Shown: in pieces, positions 34,908 through 43,829 of the stretch
How positions within the stretch are numbered: position 1 is the stretch's first letter
How the letters are laid out: each line of letters begins with the position of its first letter
NCBI GenBank assembly: GCA_900544225.1
Contig: UQUD01000001.1
Span: 1-56,890 of the forward strand
Source: an uncultured Collinsella sp.
GTDB taxonomy: Bacteria; Actinomycetota; Coriobacteriia; Coriobacteriales; Coriobacteriaceae
Length of the DNA stretch: 56,890 nt
Reading direction: 5' to 3'
The notes under the pieces: generated by a model
Seen by the model: only the letters and a program-made list of their open reading frames with translations
What the model was told of the DNA's origin: nothing
The model's database searches: none
Position numbers and translations under genes: made by a program

Positions 34908-36911
34908 ATGTCGAAGCAAGCGGTCGTTGGAATCTTGGCGCATGTCGATGCCGGCAAGACCACGCTGGCCGAGGCCATGTTGTTCAACGCGGGTCGCATT
35001 CGCAAGCGCGGCCGCGTGGACGATGGCGATTCGCATCTGGACACGAACGCGATCGAGCGTGAGCGTGGCATTACGATCTTCTCGTCGCAGGCCGTGCTCG
35101 ACCATGGCGATACCCACGTCATGCTCGTGGATGCACCGGGGCATGTCGATTTTTCGGCCGAGGCGGAGCGCACATTGCGCGCGCTGGACTACGCGATTTT
35201 AGTTGTGGGCGCCAACGACGGCGTGCAGGGGCACACCGAAACCCTGTGGCGCCTGCTTGCGCGCTATGACATCCCGACGTTCATCTATATCAATAAAATC
35301 GATTTGGAGAATCCCGGCCGCGATGTTTTGCTGGCACAACTTGGGCAACGTCTCTCCGAGGGCTGCTTGGATGCCAGCGAACTGCTGGCGGGCGGGGCCG
35401 TTCAGGAGGACGCTGCCGCGTTAGACGAAGAAGCGCTCGAGGAGTTTCTTGAGGCGGGCGAGCTTTCTGTCGCAACGCTGTCGCGCATGGTTGCCGAGCG
35501 CAAACTCTTTCCCTGCTTTGCCGGGTCGGCGCTCAAGGACCAAGGCGTGGACGAGCTGCTGGACGGCATATGCGCGCTGATGCGTGAACAGGCATGGCTT
35601 CCGGAGTTTGCCGCGCGCGTCTATCGTGTCAGCCGCGGGGATCGCGGCGAGCACTTGGCTTGGGTTAAAGTGACCGGCGGCACGCTGCATGCCAAGCAGA
35701 TGATTGACGGACGTTCCGGCGCCGAGGCATGGGAGCAGAAGGTCGATCAGGTACGCATCTATAACGGCGAAAAGTATGAGCTTGCCCAAGAAGTTGCTGC
35801 TGGCGGTATTTGTGCTGTGACGGGTCTTGCGCATGTTCGCCCAGGGGACGCCCTGGGCGCGGAGCCCGCGGGCGATGCGCCCGTCATTGCGCCGGTTCTC
35901 ACCTATACGGTGCTTCCGGGCGAACACGATGTCCATGCGGTGTTCAAAGCGTTGACTGAGCTGGCGGACGAAGATCCCATGCTCGGCGTAAGCTGGAATA
36001 CGCATCTAGAGCAGATTCATTTGCAGTTGATGGGCGCTGTGCAACTCGAGGTCGTGCAGCGGGTGTTGACCGATCGTTTTGGCCTTTCGGTTGCGTTTGA
36101 GTCTGGCGGCATTCTCTATAAGGAGACTATTTCGCAGCCGGTCGAGGGCGTGGGCCACTTTGAGCCGCTGCACCACTATGCCGAGGTGCATCTGCGCCTG
36201 GAGCCGTTGGCAGCGGGTTCGGGCGTGCAGTTTGGCACCGTGACCTCGACCGACGAGCTCGATCTTAACTGGCAGCGTTTGGCGCTCACCAACGCCATGG
36301 AGCGCGACCACCTGGGCGTGCTGACGGGCTCGCCCATCACCGATGTGCGCATTACACTCACGGGCGGCCGCGCGCATGCCAAGCACACCGAGGGCGGTGA
36401 TTTTCGCCAGGCCACGTATCGCGCGATTCGCCAGGGGCTCATGCAAGCGAGTGAGGCCGGCGCGGCGGTGCTGTTGGAGCCGTGGTATCGCTTTGAGCTC
36501 GAGGTGCCGGGGGAGTGCGTGGGCCGGGCGCTCTCGGATGCCACGCGCATGGGTGCCGAGTACGAGCCGCCGACGATGGCGGGAGACCGGGCGAAGCTTA
36601 TGGGTCGCGTGCCGGCATCCGAGGTGCAGGATTACGCGCTGGAGGTGGCTGCCTACACGAGCGGTCGCGGACATCTGTACCTGGAGTTTGCCGGCTATGC
36701 GGCTTGCCATGATGCCGAGCGCGTAATCGAGACTGCCGCTTATGAGCCCGAGGCCGATCTGCCCAACACGCCCGACTCGGTCTTTTGCTCTCACGGCGCC
36801 GGTTACACGGTCAAATGGTACGACGTGCCCGCCGCGGCGCACGTAAAGATCGATCCCGCCACCTTCCGCCCCTGGCGAGCAGCAGACGCCGAGTTTTTCG
36901 GCCACATGTGA
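34908..36911 (+). CDS. Tet(M)-like ribosomal-protection-type GTPase
   Basis: 667 residues related to EF-G and to Tet(M)/Tet(O)-type ribosomal protection proteins. G1 is AHVDAGKTTL, the following region TNAIERERGITIFSSQ is switch I, G3 is DAPGHVDF and G4 NKID. Domains II-V follow to a full length and end in SVFCSHGAGYTVKWYDVPA. Slightly longer than Tet(M) (639). It is divergent enough that tetracycline resistance should not be assumed; it may rescue stalled ribosomes or act on another drug. ATG at 34908 has AGGAGAG upstream. Its stop codon is the TGA within a GGGACAG-type palindromic element. Confidence 0.8.
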   Translation: MSKQAVVGILAHVDAGKTTLAEAMLFNAGRIRKRGRVDDGDSHLDTNAIERERGITIFSSQAVLDHGDTHVMLVDAPGHVDFSAEAERTLRALDYAILVVGANDGVQGHTETLWRLLARYDIPTFIYINKIDLENPGRDVLLAQLGQRLSEGCLDASELLAGGAVQEDAAALDEEALEEFLEAGELSVATLSRMVAERKLFPCFAGSALKDQGVDELLDGICALMREQAWLPEFAARVYRVSRGDRGEHLAWVKVTGGTLHAKQMIDGRSGAEAWEQKVDQVRIYNGEKYELAQEVAAGGICAVTGLAHVRPGDALGAEPAGDAPVIAPVLTYTVLPGEHDVHAVFKALTELADEDPMLGVSWNTHLEQIHLQLMGAVQLEVVQRVLTDRFGLSVAFESGGILYKETISQPVEGVGHFEPLHHYAEVHLRLEPLAAGSGVQFGTVTSTDELDLNWQRLALTNAMERDHLGVLTGSPITDVRITLTGGRAHAKHTEGGDFRQATYRAIRQGLMQASEAGAAVLLEPWYRFELEVPGECVGRALSDATRMGAEYEPPTMAGDRAKLMGRVPASEVQDYALEVAAYTSGRGHLYLEFAGYAACHDAERVIETAAYEPEADLPNTPDSVFCSHGAGYTVKWYDVPAAAHVKIDPATFRPWRAADAEFFGHM

Positions 36912-36938
36912 CAAAGGGACAGTTTCTTTGTCACATGT
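36904..36938. repeat. GGGACAG-core palindromic element, copy 2
   Basis: ACATGTGACAAAGG and its mirror CTTTGTCACATGT flank GACAGTTT. The element overlaps the end of the Tet(M)-like gene and supplies its stop codon (ATG TGA at 36906-36911). Confidence 0.85.
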
Positions 36939-36940
36939 TA

Positions 36941-36980
36941 TTGGTATAACTCGGTATAAGTTGGTATAACTATTACCAGG
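36941..36980 (+). promoter_or_regulatory. Three 10-bp direct repeats before an ATPase gene
   Basis: TTGGTATAAC, TCGGTATAAG and TTGGTATAAC follow each other at exactly one helical turn, then TATTACCAGG. TATAAC may also act as a -10 box. The ATPase start is 25 bases further on, with GAGGAG before it. Probably an operator with the binding sites on one face of the helix. Confidence 0.6.
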
Positions 36981-37004
36981 GTTTGCCAATCCGAGGAGAC
37001 CGAC

Positions 37005-38123
37005 ATGAATCCAAATCCCTTTAAGCCCACGGCTGGCAAGCGGCCTCCGATACTCATCGGTCGCGAGTCGGTCATCGAAGATTTTGCGGAAGGGCTCGAT
37101 AACGGCGCCGGAGCGCCGGGCAGGCTCATGCTCATTACGGGAAACCGCGGCTGCGGCAAGACAGTTCTCCTGCGGGAGCTGCAACGTCTGGCCAGCGAGC
37201 GCGGATGGGCGGTTGTCTCCGATTCCGCTTCGCTTGGCTTATGCGACCGCTTGGCCGACGCGCTTCGCTCGAATAAACCCGTTGTAACGTCAATGGAGTT
37301 CGGTCCGTCGTTTGGGCGGATGTCAGTCGAGGCGGCGCGAGCAAAGGGCGAGACGTTGCGAGGGCTGGTCAACGAGCGCCTCAAGAAGCTCGGTCCAGGC
37401 AAGGGCATACTGTTTGCGATTGACGAGGCTCAATCTGCGTCTATCGAGGAGCTGGCGGCTCTTGCCGTTCTCTATCAGCAGGTGCTCGGAGACCAGGATG
37501 CCACGGGCTTGTCCGATAGCGACCAGCGCGGCCTTGCGCTTGTTTTTGCCGGCTTACCCAGTATGGTTGACGATCTGCTCGAAGAGCCGAGCGTGACGTT
37601 TTTGCGGCGTGCCCAGCAGCGTACGCTGGGGGCGATATCTTTGCCCAAGGTGCGCGATTCGTATATCCAGACGGTCAAAGACGCTGGTCTTTACGTTGAC
37701 GCGGAGACGGCGGACCTTGCGGCGCGCAAAAGCATGGGGCATCCCTATATGGTTCAGCTGGTGGGCTATTACATGTGGCGGTCTGCTGTCCGGCGCAACT
37801 CGCAAGTCATTGAAAGGCGCGATGTCGAGGCTGGCTACGCCGATGCCGTCTCCGAGTTCTATGAAGCGGTCGACGCTCCCTTGTATTACGGGTTGCGCAG
37901 TCCGCAGCGCCTCTTTATCGAGGCCATGGCGGCTGACGAGGGTAAACCGACGCGAATGGCGGACATCATTGAGCGCTGCGATCGCACTCAGAGCTGGGCG
38001 AGTAAATATCGCGCAAGCCTGATTCGCGAGCGCGTCATCGAGGCTGCCGGATACGGCCTCGTCCGGTTTACCGTGCCCATGCTGGGCGCGTACGTTCGCG
38101 ATCGAGTTTTATGGCATGAGTAG
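37005..38123 (+). CDS. AAA/STAND-like ATPase with C-terminal helical domain
   Basis: 372 residues. PILIGRESVIEDF opens the AAA domain, Walker A is GNRGCGKTVLL, Walker B GILFAIDEAQ (about 125-135), sensor/arginine-finger segment VTFLRRAQQRTLGA near 195, and a helical lid MGHPYMVQLVGYYMWR. The C-terminal ~75 residues (SPQRLFIEAMA...TRMADIIERCDRTQSWASKYRASLI) look like a winged helix. A paralogue lies at 40669-41769 with the same FLRRAQQ and LVGYxxW segments. Overlaps the uvrA start region by a few bases, so the two are likely coupled. Function unknown; it may sense DNA or RNA or act as a regulator. Confidence 0.82.
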   Translation: MNPNPFKPTAGKRPPILIGRESVIEDFAEGLDNGAGAPGRLMLITGNRGCGKTVLLRELQRLASERGWAVVSDSASLGLCDRLADALRSNKPVVTSMEFGPSFGRMSVEAARAKGETLRGLVNERLKKLGPGKGILFAIDEAQSASIEELAALAVLYQQVLGDQDATGLSDSDQRGLALVFAGLPSMVDDLLEEPSVTFLRRAQQRTLGAISLPKVRDSYIQTVKDAGLYVDAETADLAARKSMGHPYMVQLVGYYMWRSAVRRNSQVIERRDVEAGYADAVSEFYEAVDAPLYYGLRSPQRLFIEAMAADEGKPTRMADIIERCDRTQSWASKYRASLIRERVIEAAGYGLVRFTVPMLGAYVRDRVLWHE

Positions 38124-38133
38124 GGTGATAAAG

Positions 38134-40629
38134 GTGACGGAACAGAAGATGAGCCCGCAGGCTATCGAGGTGCGTGGCGCGCGCGTCCATAACCTTAAGG
38201 ACATCGATATCGATATTCCGCTGGGAAAGCTTGTGGGCATTGCCGGCGTGTCGGGTTCGGGCAAGAGTTCGCTGGCGCTGGGGGTTCTTTATGCCGAGGG
38301 CTCGCGCCGTTACCTGGAGGCGCTCAGCACCTATACCCGCCGTCGCCTGACGCAGGCCGAGCACGCTCAGGTGGATGAGGTATTGCACGTGCCGGCGGCA
38401 CTCGCATTGCATCAGCGCCCCAGCGTGCCGGGCGTGCGGTCCACTTTTGGCACCATGACTGAACTCAACAATAGCCTGCGTCTGCTCTTTAGCCGTTGCG
38501 CCCATCATGTGTGCCCGCATTGCGGGGCGCGTGTGGAGCCGAGCCTTAACGTTGCCGCAGGCCTGTCGCTCGCGTGTCCTGCATGCGGTCGTGAGTTCTA
38601 CGCGCCGAGCGCCGAGGACCTTGCGTTTAACAGCGGCGGCGCGTGCTCTACCTGCGGCGGCACTGGTGTCATGCGCGAGGTGGACGAGGCGAGCCTGGTG
38701 CCCGACGAGGCAAAGACCATCAACGAGGGCGCGGTCCTTCCCTGGGGTACGCTCATGTGGGATCTGATGAAGCAGGTAGCCGGCGAGATGGGCGTACGCA
38801 CCGACGTGCCGTTTAACCAGCTCACGCCTCAAGAGCGCGACATCGTGTTCCATGGTCCAGCGGTTAAAAAGCACATTCTCTACGTTCCAAAAAACGGCGA
38901 GGGCGCCACGCCGCTCGACTTCACCTATTACAACGCCGTCTATACCGTCGAGAATGCGCTCGCCAAGGTTAAGGACGACAAGGGCCTCAAACGCGTTGCG
39001 CGCTTTTTGCGCGAGGGGCCATGCCGCGACTGTGGTGGTACGCGTCTTTCCGAGGCTGCGCGCCAGCCCCAGGTGCGCGGTATCAATCTGGCGCAGGCGG
39101 CGGCCATGACGCTGGGTGAGGCGATTGAGTGGGTGCGCGGGGTGCCCGCATCCTTGCCAGCCGAGATGCGGCCCATGGCGACGGATATCTGCGATTCGTT
39201 TTTGAGCGCGGCCCGCCGCCTGGTCGACCTGGGTCTCGATTATCTTTCGCTCGATCGCGCCGGTGCCACGCTCTCCACGGGTGAGCGCCAGCGCGTGCAG
39301 CTTGCCCGCGTGGTGCGCAACCGATCGACAGGCGTGCTCTATGTGCTGGACGAGCCCTCGATCGGCTTGCATCCTGCCAATGTCGATGGCTTGGTGGGCG
39401 TGATGCGCGATCTGGTGGATGACGGCAACACCGTGGTTGTTGTCGACCACGACACGCGCGTGCTGGCGGAAGCCGACTATCTGGTCGAGATGGGCCCCGT
39501 TGCCGGAGCAGGCGGCGGTAACGTGATCGCTGCCGGTACGGTAGACGAGGTCGAGCAATCGCAGGACAGCCGCATCGCACCGTTTTTGCGCGCAGATCCC
39601 AAGCGCTTGCGCCCGCAGGTGACTGACGAGGAAATGTTTGATCAGGGCCACATCCGCATGGCAACTAATGCCATCCATACCGTCAAGCCGCTCGAAGTCG
39701 ATATTCCGCGCGGCCGTCTTGTCGCGGTGACGGGCGTTTCGGGTTCGGGCAAGACGACGTTGGTGCTCGAGACGCTCATTCCGGCGCTTAGAGCCCAGGC
39801 AGCTGGCGAGCGCCTGCCAAGCCATGTGCGCTGGGTCGACGCCGAGGGTATCGCACGCGCCAACCTGATTGACGCCACGCCTATCGGCGCCAACGTGCGC
39901 TCGACGGTGGCGACCTATGCCGACATCCATGATGAGCTGCGCCGCGCCTTCGCCCGTACGCCCGAGGCCAAGGCAGCCGGCTACAAGGCGGGTGCCTTTA
40001 GCTACAACACTGGCGCCTTGCGCTGCCCTACGTGCGATGGCACGGGCTCGATATCGCTCGACGTGCAGTTTCTGCCCGACGTCGAGATCGTCTGCCCGGC
40101 ATGTCGTGGTTCGCGTTATGCAGACGCGGCTTCGCATATCCATCGCGAGGGCAAGGACGGGAGTCTGCTTACGTTGCCGCAGCTCATGGACATGAGCGTG
40201 GACGAGGCCATCGACGCCACACTGGGACTCAAGAAAGTTCAGACGCGCTTGCAGACCTTGCACGACCTGGGATTGGGTTATCTCACGCTTGGTGAGCCCA
40301 CGCCGGCGCTTTCGGGCGGCGAGGCGCAGCGCCTTAAGCTTGCGAGCGAGATGGGCCGCGTGCAGGACGATGCCGTATTCGTATTTGACGAGCCCACGAT
40401 CGGACTACATCCGCTCGATGTTCAGGTGCTGTTGAACGTGTTTGACGGCCTTGTTGCCAAGGGCGCCACGGTTGTCGTGATCGAGCACGACCTCGATCTT
40501 ATCCGTAACGCCGATTACGTGATCGACATGGGCCCGGGCGGTGGCGACGCGGGCGGGCAAATCGTCTGCGCCGGCACGCCGGGCGACATCGCGGCCTGCT
40601 CCAAGAGCATTACCGGCCGCTATCTATAG
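38134..40629 (+). CDS. Class II UvrA-like ABC ATPase (UvrA2 type)
   Basis: About 831 residues. Two ABC ATPase halves each have Walker A (GVSGSGKSSLA; GVSGSGKTTLV), signatures (LSTGERQRVQLARV and LSGGEAQRLKLASE) and Walker B with DEPxIGLHP. Zinc modules are visible: CPHCGAR...CPACGRE, CSTCGGTG, CRDCGGTRL and CPTCDGTGS...CPACRGSRY. It is about 100 residues shorter than classical UvrA, in keeping with loss of the UvrB-binding domain, as in UvrA2 proteins linked to drug tolerance. The GTG at 38134 with AGGG eight bases upstream is preferred; an ATG at 38116 is possible. Antisense 'ORFs' here are shadows. Role: DNA-damage or drug-related, not standard nucleotide excision, is inferred. Confidence 0.85.
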   Translation: MTEQKMSPQAIEVRGARVHNLKDIDIDIPLGKLVGIAGVSGSGKSSLALGVLYAEGSRRYLEALSTYTRRRLTQAEHAQVDEVLHVPAALALHQRPSVPGVRSTFGTMTELNNSLRLLFSRCAHHVCPHCGARVEPSLNVAAGLSLACPACGREFYAPSAEDLAFNSGGACSTCGGTGVMREVDEASLVPDEAKTINEGAVLPWGTLMWDLMKQVAGEMGVRTDVPFNQLTPQERDIVFHGPAVKKHILYVPKNGEGATPLDFTYYNAVYTVENALAKVKDDKGLKRVARFLREGPCRDCGGTRLSEAARQPQVRGINLAQAAAMTLGEAIEWVRGVPASLPAEMRPMATDICDSFLSAARRLVDLGLDYLSLDRAGATLSTGERQRVQLARVVRNRSTGVLYVLDEPSIGLHPANVDGLVGVMRDLVDDGNTVVVVDHDTRVLAEADYLVEMGPVAGAGGGNVIAAGTVDEVEQSQDSRIAPFLRADPKRLRPQVTDEEMFDQGHIRMATNAIHTVKPLEVDIPRGRLVAVTGVSGSGKTTLVLETLIPALRAQAAGERLPSHVRWVDAEGIARANLIDATPIGANVRSTVATYADIHDELRRAFARTPEAKAAGYKAGAFSYNTGALRCPTCDGTGSISLDVQFLPDVEIVCPACRGSRYADAASHIHREGKDGSLLTLPQLMDMSVDEAIDATLGLKKVQTRLQTLHDLGLGYLTLGEPTPALSGGEAQRLKLASEMGRVQDDAVFVFDEPTIGLHPLDVQVLLNVFDGLVAKGATVVVIEHDLDLIRNADYVIDMGPGGGDAGGQIVCAGTPGDIAACSKSITGRYL

Positions 40630-40632
40630 GCG

Positions 40633-40662
40633 ATGCGACAAAGGGGCACCCCTTTGTCGCAT
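40633..40662. repeat. GACAAAGGGG palindromic element, copy 3
   Basis: ATGCGACAAAGGGG and its mirror CCCCTTTGTCGCAT are separated by CA. A derivative of the GGGACAG family with a degenerate centre. Lies between the convergent uvrA and ATPase genes, three bases after the uvrA stop. Confidence 0.8.
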
Positions 40663-40668
40663 TGACTT

Positions 40669-41769
40669 CTATTTCACGCATTGAGCTGCGAGATAGTCGC
40701 GGAAGAATGGCAATTCAAATGCGACGAGCCCTCGTCCTCGCTCCCCGATGATGCCGGCGTCTATCATGCGGCGTCGGTAGCGGGAGACCTGCTGCGGCGA
40801 ACGCTTAAGGCGCTCGACAAGGTCAGCGGTGGTGGACTCTTCCTCGTCATCGAGCATGGCGATGAGGAATCGCTTGTCCTCTGCCGTGAGTTCCCGATAG
40901 GTTGCCGCGAGGATTCGGTCGTCCATCTCGTCGCGCGCGATTTTGATTCCCAGGTCAAAGTCGCGTGACGAGATTTCCTTCGAATCGCTTGTGAGGTCCC
41001 AGGCACGGTAGCCTACGAGTTGCAATAGGAAGGGAAAGCCAGAGATCGAGCGAACGGCTCGATCGATTCCCTCAGCATCTGCCAGGCGATCGTTTTCCTG
41101 GATTGTGCGAATCAAGGCCTCGCGCACGTCATAGTCGGCAATGCGGCCCAGATGATATTGTTGGGCGCGGCGAAGGAACGAGACCGTCTTGTGGTTCAGT
41201 AGCGTCGATACGTTGTTGGGAAGTCCCGCCATGAGCAGGGCGACGCGTTTCCCATCGGTCACAAAGTGCTGATACGTCGCTGCGAGCTGAATCATCTCGT
41301 TGAGTGTCGGGTCCACCTCGTCAACCGTGACGAGCAGACCGGTGCCCGCCTCGTTGAGCTGGTCGATGATGTCGCTCATGCGATAACGCCAGGTTGAGGC
41401 ATCGTGAACGCGATTGACCTCGATGCTGCCGAGCGGTGCAATTCCGAGACCGGTGACTTCGAAGTGGCTGGACGAGTCGATGAGATGGGCTGCGGCGCGT
41501 TTCGCCCCGAACTCGATTTCCTCAAGCATTCCCGGGAGCGCGGTCGTCTTTACGGCTATCCAGCCGTGGGATTCCGCCCTTGTCGCGAGCGACGACATGA
41601 GAGCGGTTTTACCGGTTCCACGCGCGCCTGAGAAGATCGAGGTCAATTCTGGGCGCCTGCGCTGGCTCAAGAAGGCGCGGTCCAAATCCCGAATAATCTG
41701 TTGTCTGCCAGCGAGATGGGCAGGAACCTCGCCAAAACTGGGGGTAAATGGGTTCTCGAGATATTTCAC
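40669..41769 (-). CDS. AAA/STAND-like ATPase, paralogue of the one before uvrA
   Basis: 366 residues. Walker A is GARGTGKTALM, Walker B GLLVTVDEVDP, then LLMAGLPNNVSTLLN and FLRRAQQYHLG as in the paralogue, and the lid GFPFLLQLVGYRAWD. The C-terminal winged-helix segment LVERLKRSPQQVSRYRRRM is clearer here than in the first copy. GTG start with AAAGGAG eight bases upstream. The upstream region is AT-rich with two TTAATT repeats 20 bp apart, a possible operator. Convergent with uvrA, so the two paralogues flank uvrA on both sides. Confidence 0.8.
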   Translation of the reverse strand: MKYLENPFTPSFGEVPAHLAGRQQIIRDLDRAFLSQRRRPELTSIFSGARGTGKTALMSSLATRAESHGWIAVKTTALPGMLEEIEFGAKRAAAHLIDSSSHFEVTGLGIAPLGSIEVNRVHDASTWRYRMSDIIDQLNEAGTGLLVTVDEVDPTLNEMIQLAATYQHFVTDGKRVALLMAGLPNNVSTLLNHKTVSFLRRAQQYHLGRIADYDVREALIRTIQENDRLADAEGIDRAVRSISGFPFLLQLVGYRAWDLTSDSKEISSRDFDLGIKIARDEMDDRILAATYRELTAEDKRFLIAMLDDEEESTTADLVERLKRSPQQVSRYRRRMIDAGIIGERGRGLVAFELPFFRDYLAAQCVK

Positions 41770-41884
41770 AAGGCTCTCCTTTCACACCGCCGTTTAATTT
41801 CATTTTACTTTAGTTAATTCTGATTAAAAGTGACGGCTCGTTATCTAGAGCATTAATTAGGTGTGTGCCGTCGGCGTGGCGCTT

Positions 41885-41919
41885 GAATGTGACAAAGGGA
41901 CAGCCCCTTTGTCACATTC
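41885..41919. repeat. GGGACAG-core palindromic element, copy 4
   Basis: GAATGTGACAAAGGG and its mirror CCCCTTTGTCACATTC lie around GACAG. It covers the stop of trmL: the final codons read GGA ATG TGA on the minus strand, so the stop comes from the element. Confidence 0.85.
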
Positions 41920-42511
41920 CCGGAAAGCCTGTTTGGCGCAGCGCCTCGTAGAGGACGATGGCGGCGCTGTTGGAGAGGTTGAGTGCGCTGATACGATAGT
42001 CGTCCGGATTGACGAAGTTGCCGCAGATATCCTGCTGAAGGATGGCCTCGTGGCTGTCCTCGGTATGCCCGAGCGATTCCTCGTGAGCTTCCCAAGCTTC
42101 GGCGTTATCGAGTGAGTCGCAATCGCGCAGCATGGGGATGCGCTCGCAGCGCTCGGGCGCCGCGGCAAGCAGTGGCTCGGGAATGCCCGAGCTCTCGCTG
42201 CCAAAGACCAAATAGTCACCGTCGCGGTAGGTGCTTTGCGCATAGGTGCGGCGTGCCTTTTTGGTCAGCAGATGCAGGCGGCCATCGGCGGGGGAGAGGC
42301 CGTTGCGCGCAAGGAAATCCTCCCAGTCGGCATAGGTCGTCACGTCCAAGTTTTGCCAGTAGCCCAGGCCGGCGCGACGTACCGTCTTGTCGTCGAGCGA
42401 AAAGCCCAGTGGCTCCACCAGATGCAGACGGGCGCCGGCGACCACGCAGGTACGGCCGATATTGCCCGTATTGGCCGGAATCTCGGGCGCATACAGCACG
42501 ATATTGAACAT
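41912..42511 (-). CDS. trmL: tRNA (cytidine(34)-2'-O)-methyltransferase
   Basis: About 199 residues, SPOUT class. The N-terminus MFNIVLYAPEIPANTGNIGR and TCVVAGARLHLVEPLGFSLDD are diagnostic of TrmL/YibK. The trefoil-knot SAM region is YLVFGSESSGIPEPLL ... IPM ... LNLSNSAAIVLYEALRQ. Methylates the ribose at the wobble base of certain leucine tRNAs. The ATG at 42511 has AAGGAG five bases upstream. Last residues GM and the stop come from a palindromic element. The acidic insert between knot strands (HEESLGHTEDSHEA) is longer than in short relatives. Confidence 0.92.
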   Translation of the reverse strand: MFNIVLYAPEIPANTGNIGRTCVVAGARLHLVEPLGFSLDDKTVRRAGLGYWQNLDVTTYADWEDFLARNGLSPADGRLHLLTKKARRTYAQSTYRDGDYLVFGSESSGIPEPLLAAAPERCERIPMLRDCDSLDNAEAWEAHEESLGHTEDSHEAILQQDICGNFVNPDDYRISALNLSNSAAIVLYEALRQTGFPGM

Positions 42512-42534
42512 GAATCTCCTTGGCTCAGAACGAA

Positions 42535-42573
42535 AAACCACCACGAAGGGGACAGGCACCTTCGTGGTGGTTT
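42535..42573. repeat. GGGACAG-core palindromic element, CCACGAAGG variant
   Basis: AAACCACCACGAAGG is mirrored by CCTTCGTGGTGGTTT around GGACAGGCA. The stem sequence differs from the other copies but the GGACAG centre is kept. Lies between the trmL start and the CobW-like gene stop. Confidence 0.85.
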
Positions 42574-42612
42574 GGCGGTTACGTAGGCGGAAAAATACCC
42601 GCTTGGATAAAC

Positions 42613-43743
42613 CTAGGCGCGGTGCCAGTCGGTCAGGCAGGCATCGAGGGAGGCGATGAGCGCATCCTTGTCCATGTGACGGCCGATGATGCACAGGCTC
42701 GTCATGCGGTCGCCCGTCTCGTCGTCCCAAATCTGCATGATTTCGGGGTTCTCGTCGATGATCTTCTGCTTCTCGCCCTCGGGCGCCGAGTCGACAAACA
42801 GGCCGTTCTCCATCAGGCGCATCTGGTGGCCGGCCTGCTCAAACATGTAGCACATGTCCGGATCGCCAGTCTGCCACAGCGGACCTTTGACGCGGATGAC
42901 CTCGTCGGGCCACTCCTGCTCAACAAAATCGGTGAACTTCTGCAGGTCAAACGGCTTGCGGCGCGAGTACACAAAGGTCTCGATGTCGTACTCGAGCACC
43001 TCGGGGTCGTCGTGCTCTTCGGGATGCTCCATGGCCTCGATCCAGGCGGCGGAGTTGTAGGCGCGCATAAAGTCGAAGCGGTCGGTATCGAGCAGCTCCT
43101 CCATGGGGACCTCGCCGTTTTGGGCCTCGACGATCACGGCGTCTTTCTGCAGGCTGCGCACGATGGCCTTGAGCTCGGCGATCTGCTCAGGGCTCACGGT
43201 ATCGGTCTTGTTGAGGATCAGCGTGGAGCAAAACTCGATCTGCTGGATGAGCAGGCTCTCGATGTCGTCCTCGTCGATATCCTCAGCCAGCAGGTCGCGG
43301 CCGCCGTTGAACTCGTCGTACATGCGGGCGCAGTCGACCACGGCCACGATGTTGTCGAGCGCGAGCTTGGGCTCGCCGCCCACCTTGGCCTCGTCGCAGA
43401 AGCTCGAGATGGTGTAGGCGATGGGGATAGGCTCGCAAATGCCCGAAGCCTCGATGATGATGTAGTCGAACTTGCCCGAATCGGCGATGCCCTGCAGCTG
43501 GTTAGCAAGGTCGTCCGAAAGCGTGCAGCAGATGCAGCCGTTGGTGAGCGGGATGAGGTCGTCGGTCTCGGAAAGGCCGCCGTCGGCGATGAGGCTGGCG
43601 TCGACGTTGATCTCGCCGATATCGTTGACGATCACGGCGGCGCGGATGCCGCCGTCGTTAGCGAGGATGTGGTTGAGCAGCGTGGTCTTGCCGGCACCGA
43701 GGTATCCGGTAAGCATGATAATCTTCACGGGTTTGTTGGGCAT
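42613..43743 (-). CDS. CobW/COG0523 family GTPase metallochaperone
   Basis: 376 residues. Walker A GYLGAGKTTLL at residues 13-23, the metal-binding motif GCICC (Cys70, Cys72, Cys73), Walker B-like EASGICEPIP and the NKTD guanine motif. The C-terminal region is a CobW_C-like domain with an acidic stretch. COG0523 GTPases deliver Zn, Co, Ni or Fe to target proteins; the metal cannot be read from sequence and no Zur box was identified. AAAGGAGG stands before the ATG at 43743; an upstream in-frame start adds seven residues. Confidence 0.88.
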   Translation of the reverse strand: MPNKPVKIIMLTGYLGAGKTTLLNHILANDGGIRAAVIVNDIGEINVDASLIADGGLSETDDLIPLTNGCICCTLSDDLANQLQGIADSGKFDYIIIEASGICEPIPIAYTISSFCDEAKVGGEPKLALDNIVAVVDCARMYDEFNGGRDLLAEDIDEDDIESLLIQQIEFCSTLILNKTDTVSPEQIAELKAIVRSLQKDAVIVEAQNGEVPMEELLDTDRFDFMRAYNSAAWIEAMEHPEEHDDPEVLEYDIETFVYSRRKPFDLQKFTDFVEQEWPDEVIRVKGPLWQTGDPDMCYMFEQAGHQMRLMENGLFVDSAPEGEKQKIIDENPEIMQIWDDETGDRMTSLCIIGRHMDKDALIASLDACLTDWHRA

Positions 43744-43829
43744 GTGCCCTCCTTTGTTAGACATGGCTTACAGTTAAATCTTATGCCAAACGCCTGCTCT
43801 TATACCCACGAGCCGGCAAATAACACAGG

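Noticed and set aside
38068..40263. Long open frame on the minus strand (731 codons) across uvrA
   Set aside because: Its translation has no family features and it mirrors the UvrA-like coding frame; high-GC codon bias keeps antisense frames open.
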